This document shows positions 1 to 11,229 of a DNA stretch of 64,000 bases, piece after piece. The notes below the pieces were generated by a model. The model worked only from the letters and a program-made list of their open reading frames with translations, had not been told where the DNA came from and ran no database searches. Location of the stretch: the NCBI GenBank assembly GCA_014607495.2, contig CP053167.1, forward strand, positions 620,001-684,000. The letters run 5' to 3'. Each line of letters opens with the position of its first letter. Positions within the stretch are counted from its first letter, which is position 1. The stretch is from Carposina sasakii (Eukaryota > Arthropoda > Insecta > Lepidoptera > Carposinidae). Made by a program: the position numbers and the translations under genes.

Positions 1-540
1 GGATATGTCACCCTTCCAAGGAAGCCACGGCTTCCAGACACTAGCATACGTCCCCAAATCTACTCCACTCTCAACGGTATTATGCCATATTATGAAAGCT
101 TTAACGCTAAGTTGTTCAGCCATGGTGGAAATTACTACAGCCTGAATAAAAGCGAAATAGACTTGGGTCCAATGCATAAAGTTAGCTCAAACTTTACCGA
201 TGAGGAGATTGAGCCAGCCCCATCACCGGCACCTGGAACTCCTCATGCAACTATACCGAGAAGTAGTTTAAGCTCACCAAACATTCATAACCAGCTTCTC
301 ATGCTTCAGGCAATGTCTTATAGACCCAAGAACTCTGACCAAAGACCCTTAAGGGTAATGCTATCAGAGAATGAAATATTAGTTAAGAACTCACTAAGAG
401 ACCTCAGGGTAGGGTATAACGTTAGCGGGAATAGGATAAGAACAGCACCACGACCTCCTCCGAAACCTTCGAAAAGAAATTCTAGTGAATTCAAGGAGCC
501 GTTTCTTTTGAACTCTTGCGACAATGCCACTCAGGTGTGA
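1..540 (+). CDS. 3' coding end of an unrecognised gene (5' partial), proline-rich C-terminus
   Basis: Frame 1 is open from the first base of the window to a TGA at 538-540, giving 179 codons with no stop, so this is the 3' part of a larger reading frame. The internal ATG at 82 need not be a start, because the frame is open upstream of it. The peptide is polar and low in hydrophobic runs. It has a basic, tyrosine-containing stretch at the left edge (GYVTLPRKPR), a Pro-rich segment (EIEPAPSPAPGTPH) near residue 80, and a basic poly-proline motif (APRPPPKPSKR) near residue 155 that looks like an SH3 ligand. No transmembrane segment or enzyme motif is visible. A cytoplasmic tail of a receptor or an adaptor protein is possible, but that is inference and I do not recognise the gene. 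The minus-strand open frame over the same bases is a shadow. Confidence 0.72.
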   Translation, partial: GYVTLPRKPRLPDTSIRPQIYSTLNGIMPYYESFNAKLFSHGGNYYSLNKSEIDLGPMHKVSSNFTDEEIEPAPSPAPGTPHATIPRSSLSSPNIHNQLLMLQAMSYRPKNSDQRPLRVMLSENEILVKNSLRDLRVGYNVSGNRIRTAPRPPPKPSKRNSSEFKEPFLLNSCDNATQV

Positions 541-3300
541 TTTATTTTAAACTGTTTTATATCAGAAACCGGCTTAAAACTGTGCTAGTACATTGTTATA
601 TACACGAAGGAAATCATAAGAATAGTGAAAAGAGAAAACGCAAAAGCTAATCAACATTACAATGGCATTATTTACGACTATCAATGTAACCTAAGCAGCT
701 GAGTATACAATGCCATTTACCTATAGCCTATGTACATCCTTTCTTTTACTTTTTTTCTTATAAAAAACCTTTTTTACTTCACCAATACAATGAGCTTCAC
801 CAAGCCAAGTAGTTCTTTCCAAATAACACCAACTTTATAAAACTCAGAAGAAACTTGTCGCGTGACACATTATCTGTTAATTAGCCATACTCAGAGGTGC
901 CGAAATTCCATGGAATACTTAAGACTTTCTTTATTTGACGAATAGCTTACTTGGTGGTGGTGAACAGACACAAAATATCAGTATTCAGAATAGTATTCAT
1001 ATCCGGATAGTTTGCTACACAATGGCTTTAAACTCGTTTCTGAGACGTCATTTAAATTGAATATGCAAACGCGAATTGTTGATTGTTCCTGTTAAAGTTA
1101 CTTTGCTATACAGGGTGTAATAAAAGGGGTATGTTAAACGAAATGCTATGAGTTAGTACTAGTAGATACTCGAAACCACATGTTTTTTTTTACAAAATTG
1201 TAAGAACATTTCTAAGTTGTTAAGGAATTGTCCATACTATCGGGAAAAAATTACATACTTATTGTGATTTCGAGTCACTATGGATATAATACATTATACA
1301 ACCATATTCTCTACAGTGTACTGTTTTCATTTTATGTTGCTTAAAACACCCTTTTTGTTACATCCTGTATAAATGTAACAAAGATTGTTTAATAAATGTC
1401 TTGTTAAAAGATTGATGTATGTCTTCAAGATATTACGTTTCGAATGCATACACAGTATTTATTTTAGTAAAGTGTTCTGTATCCTATGTTGATTACTTCT
1501 TTAGTGGATTGTAAATGAAAATTGCTAAAATATCCGTGATATTCCAACATAGTTTAATCTGTAAAATCTTTTGAGACATTCATATCTTATTATGGTACGA
1601 ATATTATGGATTTCATTATTTAAAATCAGATTGCAAAATTATTTTGTACTGTCGCAAATGATGGCGTATGAATTATAAGATTTTTCACAAATAAGGACAT
1701 TTTAAAATTTGTATATTGGTGCTTATGATATAGTATTGAATATTATCATAGAAGACTAAGTTTGATAACAACTCTGATTTAAGGCAATATACGTTATTTT
1801 TAATGCGTCGGGGGTTAATGAGCACACAGCAGCGCACCGAGCCAAGTCCTTTCTATTCAGTAACATAAACTGTGTTTAAACATTATGTAATTTTGAGAGT
1901 ACAATACATTTTGCTGTCAAATTTGATTTTTAAACTCTGTGTAACTTTTGACACAGTTTTGTAATAACATCGAAAATGTTACGTCTTGTGAGGTCAGGTA
2001 AGACTATAATACATTTCCTTGCGCTTTTAAAAAATCATGTCTTAGTATTTGAGGTGGCTCATTTTCTATCCTGGGTTTTGGATACCGATGTTTTTATAGT
2101 AGTGTTTTTCAAACTTTGTCCTCCATGCATTTTATAGTCTATGAACGCTTTGTTTTTATAATAAAGAAATAGATTTGTTAAATGCAATAAACTTAATAGA
2201 TTATTATTAATGTTAAACAATATGTTATTCTTTTGGTTTTAAATGTATATAAAATGCATCAAAGATTCATATGTTTCACATAGATGAAAGATACTTTGGG
2301 TTTTAATAATGAAGTGTCCCGATATAGGCGCTTATGTATTTATATTTTGTATAGTTTCACTAAATTCGTGAGACTTCATTATCGAAATGAACTAAATGAG
2401 ATGCTCCAATTATTTTAAATATACCTACTGTTAATTATTAACTATAACAATATTAATCTTTATTTATTAAGAACAAATTTTATGACAATTGTAAACTTTG
2501 CGTTGAGATACTTTAATAAAAGAAATCAATATCGCATAAGATTTTTTAAGAAATTCAAGCTAAACTTGTACAATATACATCGATTTATACTTTAAACATC
2601 ACAAATATTTAATAACGGAATGGGAAGCGAACGTATTTATTTTAATTATAAGCTAGACAGTAATATTTTTTTCCAGCCAGTTTATATTTTTTCATTTTAC
2701 GACTGTCATGTGCTTTTAGTTTTCTTAACTTGGCTCTAACTCTGCCGTATCCCAAAAAGGTCTGGCATTTTATTTTATGTTATATTTGAATTTATAATTA
2801 CAATATAGCTCCGTTTATAAATAGCATAATAATCTCAGGCAGTTTTTGGATTATGACAATGTGTCCTTATATCTGGTTAAAGATGTTTTCGTACAATTAT
2901 GCTTCGCTTAGCTTTCGCGTAGCTTCGCGTCCTGTTGTTAAATAGTCTTAATAAAAATATGAAATAATATACGTTCCAATACAATTTAATATGTAGAGAA
3001 AGAAAATGGTTATAATAAAAATAATATCTAGGTGATTTTTGTAATTTCCAAAAATAGCAAATTTGACCGCTTTATTGGATAGTTAATTGAAAAATACTAA
3101 TATAACGAGAAAACAATAATTGTAAAAATGTATATACAGAAATACGGTTAGGTTTTTTTTTTATTTAAAAATGTATAGTTATTGTGGTTTGAATTGTGTA
3201 AGAAGGACCAATAGAGCGGATGTGTTTGGTTGAAAACTAATGTAAAAATTGATAATAAAATATAAACACATTTCATTCTGACTTTTATTCACATTTTACG
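541..3300 (+). other. Putative 3' UTR and downstream flank of the first gene
   Basis: Strongly AT-rich DNA without a credible ORF follows the stop codon. AATAAA hexamers occur at 1391-1396, 2186-2191 and 3254-3259 and are candidate polyadenylation signals; which one is used cannot be told from sequence. Apart from the MITE at 1111-1367, no repeat family seen elsewhere in the window was recognised here. Confidence 0.4.
1111..1367. mobile_element. MITE-A foldback element, copy 1
   Basis: The element opens with CAGGGTGTAATAAAAGGGG and closes with the complementary end ...GTTACATCCTG, flanked on both sides by TATA (1107-1110 and 1368-1371). The two halves are inverted copies of each other over most of their length. 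It is one of at least eleven copies in the window. It lies between the first gene's stop codon and the AATAAA at 1391, so it may be transcribed as part of a 3' UTR. Confidence 0.8.
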
Positions 3301-3439
3301 ATTTTGTCACTACAAATATTTAGAGAAATTAATTAGTAATATTTTCTGTACATACATATTTCTATAATACATACTGTTGTGATCTCGAAATGGGTTTAAG
3401 AACTGAACTGCAGGTTTATATAGGCGAGCTTATTTAGCA

Positions 3440-3535
3440 TAGCGGGTACAGATGACAATTATCAATGACAAGTTGCCAGCTTATCTGCATGGCTGGAAGG
3501 AGATGCAACTGATGTGATCTACTGTTAGCTCCGTA
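3440..3535 (+). repeat. Repeat Y, diverged copy
   Basis: This copy contains the family's landmarks 'caatgacaagttgccagct' and 'ggaaggagatgcaactgatg', also found at 7960, 23862, 46155, 48360 and elsewhere. It is truncated and diverged. Confidence 0.45.
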
Positions 3536-4263
3536 CCAGTACAGGACTATTTGTCTGTGATTGAACTTAATAAAAAATACATTTGGGAAATTAAAAAAAT
3601 ACCAATGAATGTCACTCCAATAATAACGATGTAAAAAAGTGCCAAGTTCATACTTACAAATTAAAATAAAAACGCGCCATTATCAATCATAAAATTGACC
3701 TTCCATGACACTTTACGCTAATACGATCACTTTGTTAGTAAATTAGAACGTCCAAAGGTGATAAAAACCTTGTAAAAAGGTAATAGCGTTGTCCAGCCGC
3801 ATTTTTATAGAGGCGTGTAATGCATCTGTCGCTTCTGCGAATCATTTATCATCTTTTGCGTCAACTCTGCAATTAACTTGATCTACGGCTCGGTGTATAA
3901 AGCCGGGTCGTTTCGGTGTAAGTAGCTGTAGGTAATTATGAATTATACTGGAATATTAAAACCAAATTAAACGTAGGTACATTTACGTACCATTACTAAA
4001 AATATAAGACTTAGGCTGTCTTTTCACTGTGCTACGTTGGTATAATATTCACCAATCAAGTTCATTGACATCATGGATAAATGAATATATGATTGTTATA
4101 TTTCACACACATCCATAGCAACCTACGTAGCATAACACACCCTCTCCTCACATTCTTAGTGGTATCTATTCTATGGAGGGTACAGTTATTTTTCGATGTT
4201 TGAGTGTGCTTGAAGTTTAAGTAAAAACTATTGATATGAGGTTCCGAATATTCGAATGCAGTG
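3536..4263. other. AT-rich stretch, no gene seen
   Basis: No open frame or repeat shared with the rest of the window was recognised. A weak inverted match (gctacgttggtat near 4031 against the complement of atagcaacctacgtagc near 4116) may mark an old MITE, but it was not firm enough to call. Confidence 0.3.
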
Positions 4264-4450
4264 GAAGATCCCTAAGGTCTTATGTTGTGGGTAGGTACTA
4301 AGCAACGGTATATGAACACATAGATAAGTAAAGAAACATCCATGACTCGGAAACAAACATCGATATTCATCATGTCAATATTTGCACCTACCGGGATTCG
4401 AACCCAGGACCTATGGCGTCCCAGGCAGGGTCACTACACCAATCAGCCGT
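4264..4450 (-). mobile_element. SINE1, tRNA-derived, 3'-truncated copy
   Basis: Read on the minus strand, the element starts with a tRNA-like head. The B-box-like GGTTCGAATCCCGG is intact. The A-box region has lost several bases, because the 'actaccaa' segment present in other copies is missing. The body continues through the shared motif 'cgagtcatggatgttt' and ends near 'aagaccttagggatct' without the AT-rich tail. Confidence 0.75.
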
Positions 4451-6104
4451 ATGTGATGTATGTATGTAAACATTTCAGTAAATGTCTAGTGTAATGGACA
4501 CTTGCGAAGGGCCACAGTAAGAGGGCGTAATGACAAACTTGAGTACCTGAAGTAAGTACTAGGTAGGGAAGGTAAATGACAAAATGCCTCGGTCGAGAAC
4601 AATTACCGCTTTAAAAGCCTACAATAAAATAAAACTATGTTACATAGAGGAAGAATGGAAATAGAGAGACCAGTATACACGGCGCGTTGCGTCGACGAAG
4701 ATGTTAGATTTTTTGTACTGAATGAGAATAGCTCTTTTCAGCTCAAAGAAAAACATAAATAAGGAATTATTTGTAAGTGAAGCTACTTTTAAAGGTTTCG
4801 CTTTTACTTATATATTTTAAGGAAAAGGCTATAGAATACTAAAGGCTTATTCTGATTAACTTATTTTGTACTATACAGGTATTCTGCTTTGGGTAATCCT
4901 TGACAAAACGAAATCTAGGTTTACTCAATCTATTATAGACCAGAAGAAGAAATGTTAGGCATAACCCGTTACGTAGGTGATCTACCGGTAGGCACAAAAA
5001 TGTCACAGCAGGTAGGTTCTAGCTTTCTTTTAACAGCCAATTTCTATAACTGATCTTGACAGATTTTTTTGCATATCTCAGATTTAATCTTCAATTGCTT
5101 TCATACATAAAATTCAAATTAGGAATTTAAAAAATCCTAGATTCTTTTTGATCTCTCTCGTATTGAAATTGGCCGTAAGTCTATAACCTAAAACTTGCTT
5201 GACATGTAATGCGTTAAACTTGGTTTAGTGTCTGTGTCCGCCAAACCCTTGTTTTATGAGGCGTGTCAAAATTCTGTTATTACAATTGTTTTCATTGCGC
5301 CCTTATGTGAAGGTTGTACAATTTGTGAAATATTTGGAAAATTAAAGATGCCCATTAGAACAAAGTGGTAGATTTGATATCCAATGAACAAATCATCTAG
5401 AAAAAGTCAGACTAGTTAGGTAATTATTTAAAATTACATAAAATTTGATAATTCAGAAACTACCTACTCATTTACGGTGCTAGCTCATATACAGTTTACA
5501 AAGAAGTCAGAATCTTTAGAAACACTGATGTGTGCATGTTTGTAACATAACTTACAGCGAAAACACATAACCGGTCAAAACCACTTTTAACTGGAAAAAT
5601 CTGACAAAAAACAATCTTAATTGATTTTTACAGTCTAAAATTGTTTTAACCTACGCCAGTCTGTATATACATATACCTATAAGGTAACGTAAGTATCTTT
5701 GAAGACCTAGAGGTCTAGCAGTTTCCAATAGCCTTTACAAAAGGGTACCATAATCCACTGCTATGAAGCTATGAACAAACAAAAACATGTTCAAAATAGA
5801 ATATAATAGCTTTCACTGTTATTGTCTACACCGATAACCAATCAAGGATCGCCTCGTACAAGAAGTCTATAGGTAACGTGGAGGTATTTTATAAACAAAT
5901 ATTCCTGATACCAATATCACTCAGTTCTACGTAACCCATTCTCAGCAAGGAATATATTACGGCCGTAAAATCTTTACATATCCTTGCTTCTGCATATACA
6001 CAGATAAAATCACGCCTCGTTTCCTGAGGAATAGACTCGGATCTCCACTTGCTACGTACCTGACGCAACTCTTTCTCTTTATCTAGTTCCTTATATTAAC
6101 ATCA
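4451..6104. other. AT-rich stretch, no gene or repeat recognised
   Basis: About 1.65 kb without a coding-looking ORF on either strand and without a family shared with the rest of the window. It could be intron or intergenic DNA. Confidence 0.35.
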
Positions 6105-6426
6105 TCTATACATGTAATAAAAATGTAACGGATCGCTGTCTGTACATGGAAGATATATGAGAAAAAATATTACAGGAGACCTTTATCAACGCAGTAGTAC
6201 CCAAAAGAATGATTTATGAAATTTTTGTCTGTTTGTCTGTGCGTTTGTGCACGATAATCTCAGAAACGGCTGAACCGATTTCAATGCAGTATTCAGGAAT
6301 ATATTGTGCTAGGTCCTACTTAACATATATGCTACTTTTTATGCCGGGAAAATGTTTTATCCCGGAGCATTTTGACATTTTGTTTTTTCTGTAGTCCACG
6401 CGGACGGAGTCGCGGGCGTCCACTAG
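6105..6426 (+). mobile_element. Helitron-2, non-autonomous, full-length
   Basis: The element begins TCTATACATGTAATAAAAAT after an A and ends CGTCCACTAG before a T, the TC...CTAG ends and A/T target expected of Helitrons. About a dozen bases before CTAG, CGCGGACGGAGTCGCG forms a short imperfect hairpin, the usual Helitron 3' signal. The body contains the runs 'tctgtttgtctgtgcgttt' and 'gccgggaaaatgttttatcc'. The same sequence at 34018-34589 is interrupted by a MITE. It carries no Rep/helicase coding sequence. Confidence 0.72.
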
Positions 6427-6560
6427 TTATAAATACGAAAGTAAGTCTGTCTGTCTGTGTGGCTTTCATGCTAAAACTGCTGAACTGAATCTAATGAAAT
6501 TTGGTACACAGGTAGTCATTTTTAATTCAAAAACTGGCTGTAAGGGGTTGAAATAGAGAA
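6427..6560 (+). mobile_element. Second Helitron fragment abutting the first
   Basis: Directly after the CTAG end of the previous element comes 'ttataaatacgaaagtaagt' and then 'tgaaatttggtacacaggta', which resemble the 5' part of a related Helitron. No CTAG 3' end follows, so it is 3'-truncated. The head-to-tail contact suggests insertion of one element next to or into another. Confidence 0.5.
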
Positions 6561-7410
6561 TGAAAGTTTGTATGGAAATTATGTCATTTTAATGGAAGTT
6601 CTAATAAAAAAATAAGTTGAGACGGAAAAACACTGTATTTATATGTGGCTGTACCACAATATACCCTCAGTGACAGCTATTGGCTTCAAGCAGGATAGGA
6701 GTTTCCTACTCCAGACTCCATGTTTACCTATAGGCTTCTTGGTTCTGGCATCTAGCCAGTCGCTCATGCCCCAGGCTCAACTAAATGAAAAGACATAGAC
6801 AGCGCCATAATAAAATAGCCTGAGGGTTTGTTTAAAGGCACGACGCCTTTTGAATGAATAGTTACAAAATTAAGTTTAAGTCTTAATCAGTATTTTATAG
6901 TTAAAAGATCGTAAAATACAATGCTGTTTACTTTGTTTGACTCTGATTTCCACGAAGCATCAGCACAGGATGAGGTTGAAATCGTTGAAATAAATTTTGA
7001 TTGGCTATTTATGATGAAAAAAAAGTATTTCTTCGCAATGTTGTCTATACGAAATTGAATAATTAGGCGCTTAAAAACATCATCAAGTCCCTAATACTGG
7101 TTGTCCTTCATAATCCCATTTATGTATCATAAGCCTTACAATTCTCATTCAAAATGGCGACATCCTCCTCTATTCGCGAACAAAAGACCGGCCCTAATTT
7201 AATCTCATTCCCGCCCGAAAATGCAGGACGCGGGATACAGGATGTTGGGAAATTAGCGGGACCTGCAGCAGATGTAGCAAGGAGGTGACCTTAATTCTAC
7301 TCTTTATTGTACACAAACATTTTATACAGAAAAATAATTTACAATGATTTTGTAAGGTGAGATAGGAAAAATTCTTTATTGTACTATCAAATCTTCATGC
7401 AAAGACAAAC
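6561..7410. other. Stretch with no gene recognised
   Basis: AT-rich sequence with no shared repeat or coding frame that I can support. Confidence 0.3.
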
Positions 7411-7632
7411 TACGATTATAAACGCGAAAGTTTGTGAGTATGGATGGATGGATGTTTGTTACTCTTTCACGTAAAAACGGCTGGAGCGATTTTGATAAAA
7501 TTTGGTATGGAGTTAGCCGACACCCTGGATTAACATAACATTTTATCCCGGGAAAACATTTTTATCCCGGATAATTTCGACATTTTGTTTTTTTCTGCAG
7601 TCCACGCGGACGAAGTCGCGGGCGTCCACTAG
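7411..7632 (+). mobile_element. Helitron-1 (Lep1-like), nearly full length
   Basis: The 5' side reads 'attataaacgcgaaagtttg', then a short (ATGG)n run, then the shared body 'cgtaaaaacggctggagcg', and it ends with the hairpin CGCGGACGAAGTCGCG and GGCGTCCACTAG followed by T. It matches the copies at 14035, 32197, 36241, 48063 and 51264. The resemblance to lepidopteran Lep1 Helitrons is from memory and was not checked by search. Confidence 0.75.
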
Positions 7633-7766
7633 TTAAATATAAATTTACGATTGACTTTTTAATCATATCTGCCAACCTCACAATATTCTGTGACTAGCGA
7701 TCAAATGACTGTTTGCCCCAAATGTGATCCAGAACTGATCCCAAAGCCATGTCTAGCATACCCGCC

Positions 7767-7949
7767 CCCTTATTACCTAACTAGCAAAAGCAAAGCGATA
7801 GCGAAAATTGTACAAAAATCGCTGATTGCTTGTCAAATTCGTATTACGTAAAATGAATTTCAAAGGAACTTTGACGTTTCAAGGCGAATATTGTACAATT
7901 TTCGCTATCGCTTTGCTTCGGCTTTGCTATTGCTTTTACGTAATCAGGG
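7767..7949. mobile_element. MITE-D, foldback element with about 60-bp inverted arms
   Basis: The left arm carries GCAAAGCGATAGCGAAAATT and TGTACAA. The right arm carries the inverted copy TTGTACAATTTTCGCTATCG and then CTTTGC. The outer ends CCCTTATTAC and GTAATCAGGG extend the inverted repeat with one mismatch. No ORF lies within, so this is a small non-autonomous DNA element. No second copy was seen in the window. Confidence 0.65.
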
Positions 7950-7959
7950 AGCCAAGATA

Positions 7960-8088
7960 GATGTAAAAGATCAGTAACGAGTTGCTAGCTAATCGCCTGA
8001 GATGATGCTCGAGTTCCTCAGTCGACTCTTACGACATGCACGGAAGGATATGCGGCTGATGTATTCTAGTGAATCTTGCCAGTGGGGA
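7960..8088 (+). repeat. Repeat Y
   Basis: A clear copy of an unclassified dispersed family. Landmarks are 'gatcagtaacgagttgctag', 'gtcgactcttacgacatgca' and 'ggctgatgtattctagtgaa'. There is no ORF, terminal inverted repeat or tRNA box in it. Around fourteen copies or pieces occur in the window in both orientations. Confidence 0.6.
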
Positions 8089-8499
8089 AAAAATAATAAA
8101 CTGTCTCCGTCAGTCCTATCAAAATTTTAACGAAGTTAATTTTTCACGCCTCATTAACAATTTTATTTCGGTATTCCCCCTAACCGAGAGTCATCGTTTT
8201 TAATCGTCGCCGCGGTATTTTCAGCTTTCAGCGAAGTGGGGCGGGGGTCATTTCATAACGAATGAGCCTAACAATGACCGACAGTGCCCGACACCTACAC
8301 AGTGTTACCATCTACAATTTTATATCACGTCAAATAAAAAAAAATCTGTTCCGACATTTAACTTTTTATAAATTTATAAATTTTTTTTTTGCAAAATTCT
8401 ACAAATAAGCGCTTTAAAGATTTCTTATCTAAGTATTTAGAAAAGAAGCTGGTACGAGTAGTTAGCAAAATGAAAATAGTTCTATGTCACATCTGCGAG

Positions 8500-8940
8500 T
8501 AACCGAGGGTTCCGTACAAACCTGCAAACAAGTTGTTTATAAGCAGAATAGATATGTGTGTCATCCCAATTTTTCCTTTATGTTTGCTAAAGTTAAGACG
8601 TACGTAAAGATTCCTAGTACCTAATACATACACAGCTTAAAGGTATTATAGACAAACTTACATAGGTACCTATGCTCGTACCAAATTTCAAGACCCTGTA
8701 GGTTTTGATTCCCTTGCAAGAAAATTTGCGGCATAAACGGCTGTACATAATCCGGGACAGTAGTACCTTTCTGGCGCAGAAAAAGGGTCTTGACAGACGG
8801 ACGGACGGACAGACGGACAACAAAGTGATCCTATAAGATACGGAATAAAAAGTATAAGCAGAACACATTTATAAGCAGAACACATATGTGTGTCTCCCCA
8901 GTTAAGACGTACATACCTATACAGTATACAAACTTACATA
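8500..8940. repeat. Degenerate dispersed repeat with a GACGGACG pentamer run
   Basis: Contains 'gagggttccgtacaaac' at its left side and, near 8788, 'cagacggacggacggacag' followed by 'aaagtgatcctataag', a combination seen in lepidopteran repeats bounded by GGTTCCG. The motif 'ataagcagaacaca' is present twice (8853 and 8871), and a related 'ataagcagaatagatatgtgtgtc' appears near 8540, pointing to local duplication. Confidence 0.4.
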
Positions 8941-9699
8941 ACCATTTTCAAGTAAGGATATCATTATAGCTGTAGGATCTCCCTTATGATACTGCGGTTC
9001 TGTCTATCCTATTTCTGAAACACAGCCGTGTGTACATGTAATGTATATCATTACAAGCCGTTCCAGGTTTTTGAAATTTCATAATTTTCCCAAAATCTGA
9101 ACGAAATACCATAGAGTTGGAAACACTGTATATACGTTGTACATTTTGTTACGTAGGACATTTTTAATTTTAGGTTTCGTTCACATTTCAATTAAATTTT
9201 ACTGTCTTCAAGTATCTATACAGAATTGTTTTATAATAGGATGTTATGTTCAAGGAGATTTTTGGACAACGATAATTTGTTTTTCAATTTTCGGTATTCA
9301 CCTCGATTACTATAAAGGATCCCCAAAGAGGTTGAAAGCTGTAAGAAATCTCTCCTTAAGATAGAAAAAAGTAACCATATTGTAACGACCCCTTAAATAA
9401 TGCAATAAGGGTGCCTTGATGATGGAGATGATTATATAACTATAAAATCTTAAAGGATGCTAGTCGCCTGTTTATGCCAACCTTATGTCTGAATGTCCTT
9501 CAAAACGTTAAACAGTGTTAATTAAAACAAACTGTAAAACTCTTTCCTTTAATAGACCTCTTTCAGTTAACGCGTATCAGTTAATTAACGGCCAGTTAAA
9601 ATTTTACGGATCCATTCATTTTAAATTACCTTTTTTTCATTAAACGCTGGTTTTATTTAGACTATAAAATTGGATGGTTAAATATTTAAGCCTATAACT
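8941..9699. other. Stretch with no gene recognised
   Basis: A short piece resembling repeat Y (tgtaggatctcccttatgat, 8970-8989) is present. The rest is AT-rich with no supported coding region. Confidence 0.3.
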
Positions 9700-9899
9700 G
9701 ATGTAAGCGGGTTCTCGAATGGAGACCACGCCTCGGCAAGCGTAGTGTGTAGACGCCCTTCAGCCAGATGGACCGGTGTCTTTAAGGGGGCGGCTGGTGG
9801 TGACTGGATGTCAAAAATGGGAGATCGAGTCGTGTGGCGTACTCTGGGGGAGGCCTACGTCCAGCAGTGGACTGCAATAGGCTGGAGTCGACGATAACT
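9700..9899 (+). pseudogene. RTE-type LINE, C-terminal reverse-transcriptase fragment
   Basis: With one frame change near 9748, the plus strand encodes the usual C-terminal tail of insect RTE-clade LINE polymerase proteins: WRPRLGKRSVGRPSARW, then GEAYVQQWTAIG near the end. The 3' sequence 'gaggcctacgtccagcagtg' is the LINE tail that SINE3 shares. It is severely 5'-truncated and cannot encode a functional enzyme. Confidence 0.65.
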
Positions 9900-9965
9900 G
9901 ATGTTCGCCACCACCGCTCACTAACCCTCAAATCTGAGGACTCATAATTACGATCACGTATGCTT
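9900..9965 (-). repeat. Repeat Z fragment
   Basis: Holds 'ccaccaccgctcactaaccc' and 'tctgaggactcataattacg', matching the core of repeat Z at 62102-62264 and, inverted, 63036-63225. Confidence 0.4.
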
Positions 9966-10042
9966 ATAGAAAGTACGCAATTTCTGGAATGGTCACAGCT
10001 GCGGGATTGATTGTTGAGCACGGCGGCCGTAAGGCGTATTGG

Positions 10043-10300
10043 CCGCGTGGTGCCGGCAGAGTAGAATTCGTACCACCCCATGTCTGCCCGTGGGTATCGT
10101 ACGAGGCGATTAAGAGTTTCCGGGAGGTGGGCAGCAGCGCCTCCCGTGTTGACAACATAGTCCAAAATAAAAACTGCGGTCACTAACCCGCCTGCCCAGC
10201 GTGGTGACTATGGGCAAATACCCCCCATGGCAGTCTGGTGGCGTGCCCTGGGGGAGGCCTACGTCCAGCAGTGGACTGCAATAGGCTGATGATGATGATT
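10043..10300 (+). mobile_element. SINE3, RTE-tailed retroposon, near-complete copy
   Basis: Begins 'ccgcgtggtgccggcagagt', runs through 'ggtgggcagcagcgcctccc' and 'cagcgtggtgactatgggca', and ends 'gtggactgcaataggctg' plus (ATG)n. The last 50 bp match the 3' end of the RTE LINE fragment at 9700-9899, which suggests the element uses RTE machinery. The open frames over it are accidental. Confidence 0.68.
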
Positions 10301-10601
10301 GGTGCACCTAATCTAAAATAAATTAAAAATACAAAATATTGTTGGGGTTTTTTTTGTTAGCAAATTTTTGTTAGACTAAAATACCTCTCAATTGGTGCAA
10401 CATTGGCACAACTACAAAAATTATGCATAACTGTTAATCTGCAATCTCTATGATAGGATGTACCTACCTGTAGATAGTTTGTATGCTTTTTCGTCAGATT
10501 CAGATTTTTTCAGTTGTGTCATTGTTGTACTAAAAGCGTACATTATTCACAGATCACACAACATCAAATAGAGTACGATTTGTTATTGTTACAGATTTAT
10601 A

Positions 10602-10814
10602 CAGGGTGTAACAAAAAGGGTATGTTAGGCGAAAAGCTACGTAAATAGCTCAATGTAGAGAACCTATCCACAAAATTTGAGACTCGAAATCACATGTTTA
10701 TTTTTCAAGATTGCATGAAAAATTGATTTTGAGTCTCAAATTTTGTGAGTAGGTTCTTTACAGTGGGCTATTTACGTAGCTTTCCGCTTAACATACCCTT
10801 TCTGTTACACCCTG
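10602..10814. mobile_element. MITE-A foldback element, short copy
   Basis: Ends are CAGGGTGTAACAAAAAGGGT and the complement ACCCTTTCTGTTACACCCTG, with TATA directly outside each end. Both halves repeat 'gactcgaaatcacatgttta' and its complement in part. At 213 bp it lacks part of the centre found in 260-bp copies. Confidence 0.85.
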
Positions 10815-11229
10815 TATATTTACCTAAATATTGACAAAACAAAGCCTTTGCGAGATTCTCAAAGATTATCCCTGTTACTCACAATCCTTACAACAAGTAC
10901 TGTTCAATTTCTAATTCTATTACAATGCACATAAAGTATCAATGACTATTTGAAAATACAAGGTAATCTACCTAAAGCGCTCCTAACGTCACCTGGTGAA
11001 AGTTTAGGCTAAGTTAATGCGGTTTAACCTTTATCACAATGGAATAGGGTAGGGTTTTCCTTGAGGGTCGACTGGAAAGTTTTGTGGAATGTTCTGGAGT
11101 TGGAAAAATATTGGAATGACATCGGAAACAGCGAGGAAATCTATATTTTCATGTTCTCGTTTGATGTATGTATTCCGTTCTAAAAGTTTCGCAGTCGGCG
11201 AAATGTCTAAACTGGTATTTATAGACACT

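Noticed and set aside
4017..4137. A possible MITE with ends like gctacgttggtat
   Set aside because: The inverted match is short and interrupted, and no second copy was found.
9782..10307. Overlapping ORFs of 64-133 residues on both strands
   Set aside because: All lie within the RTE fragment, repeat Z and SINE3 and are frame shadows of repeats.
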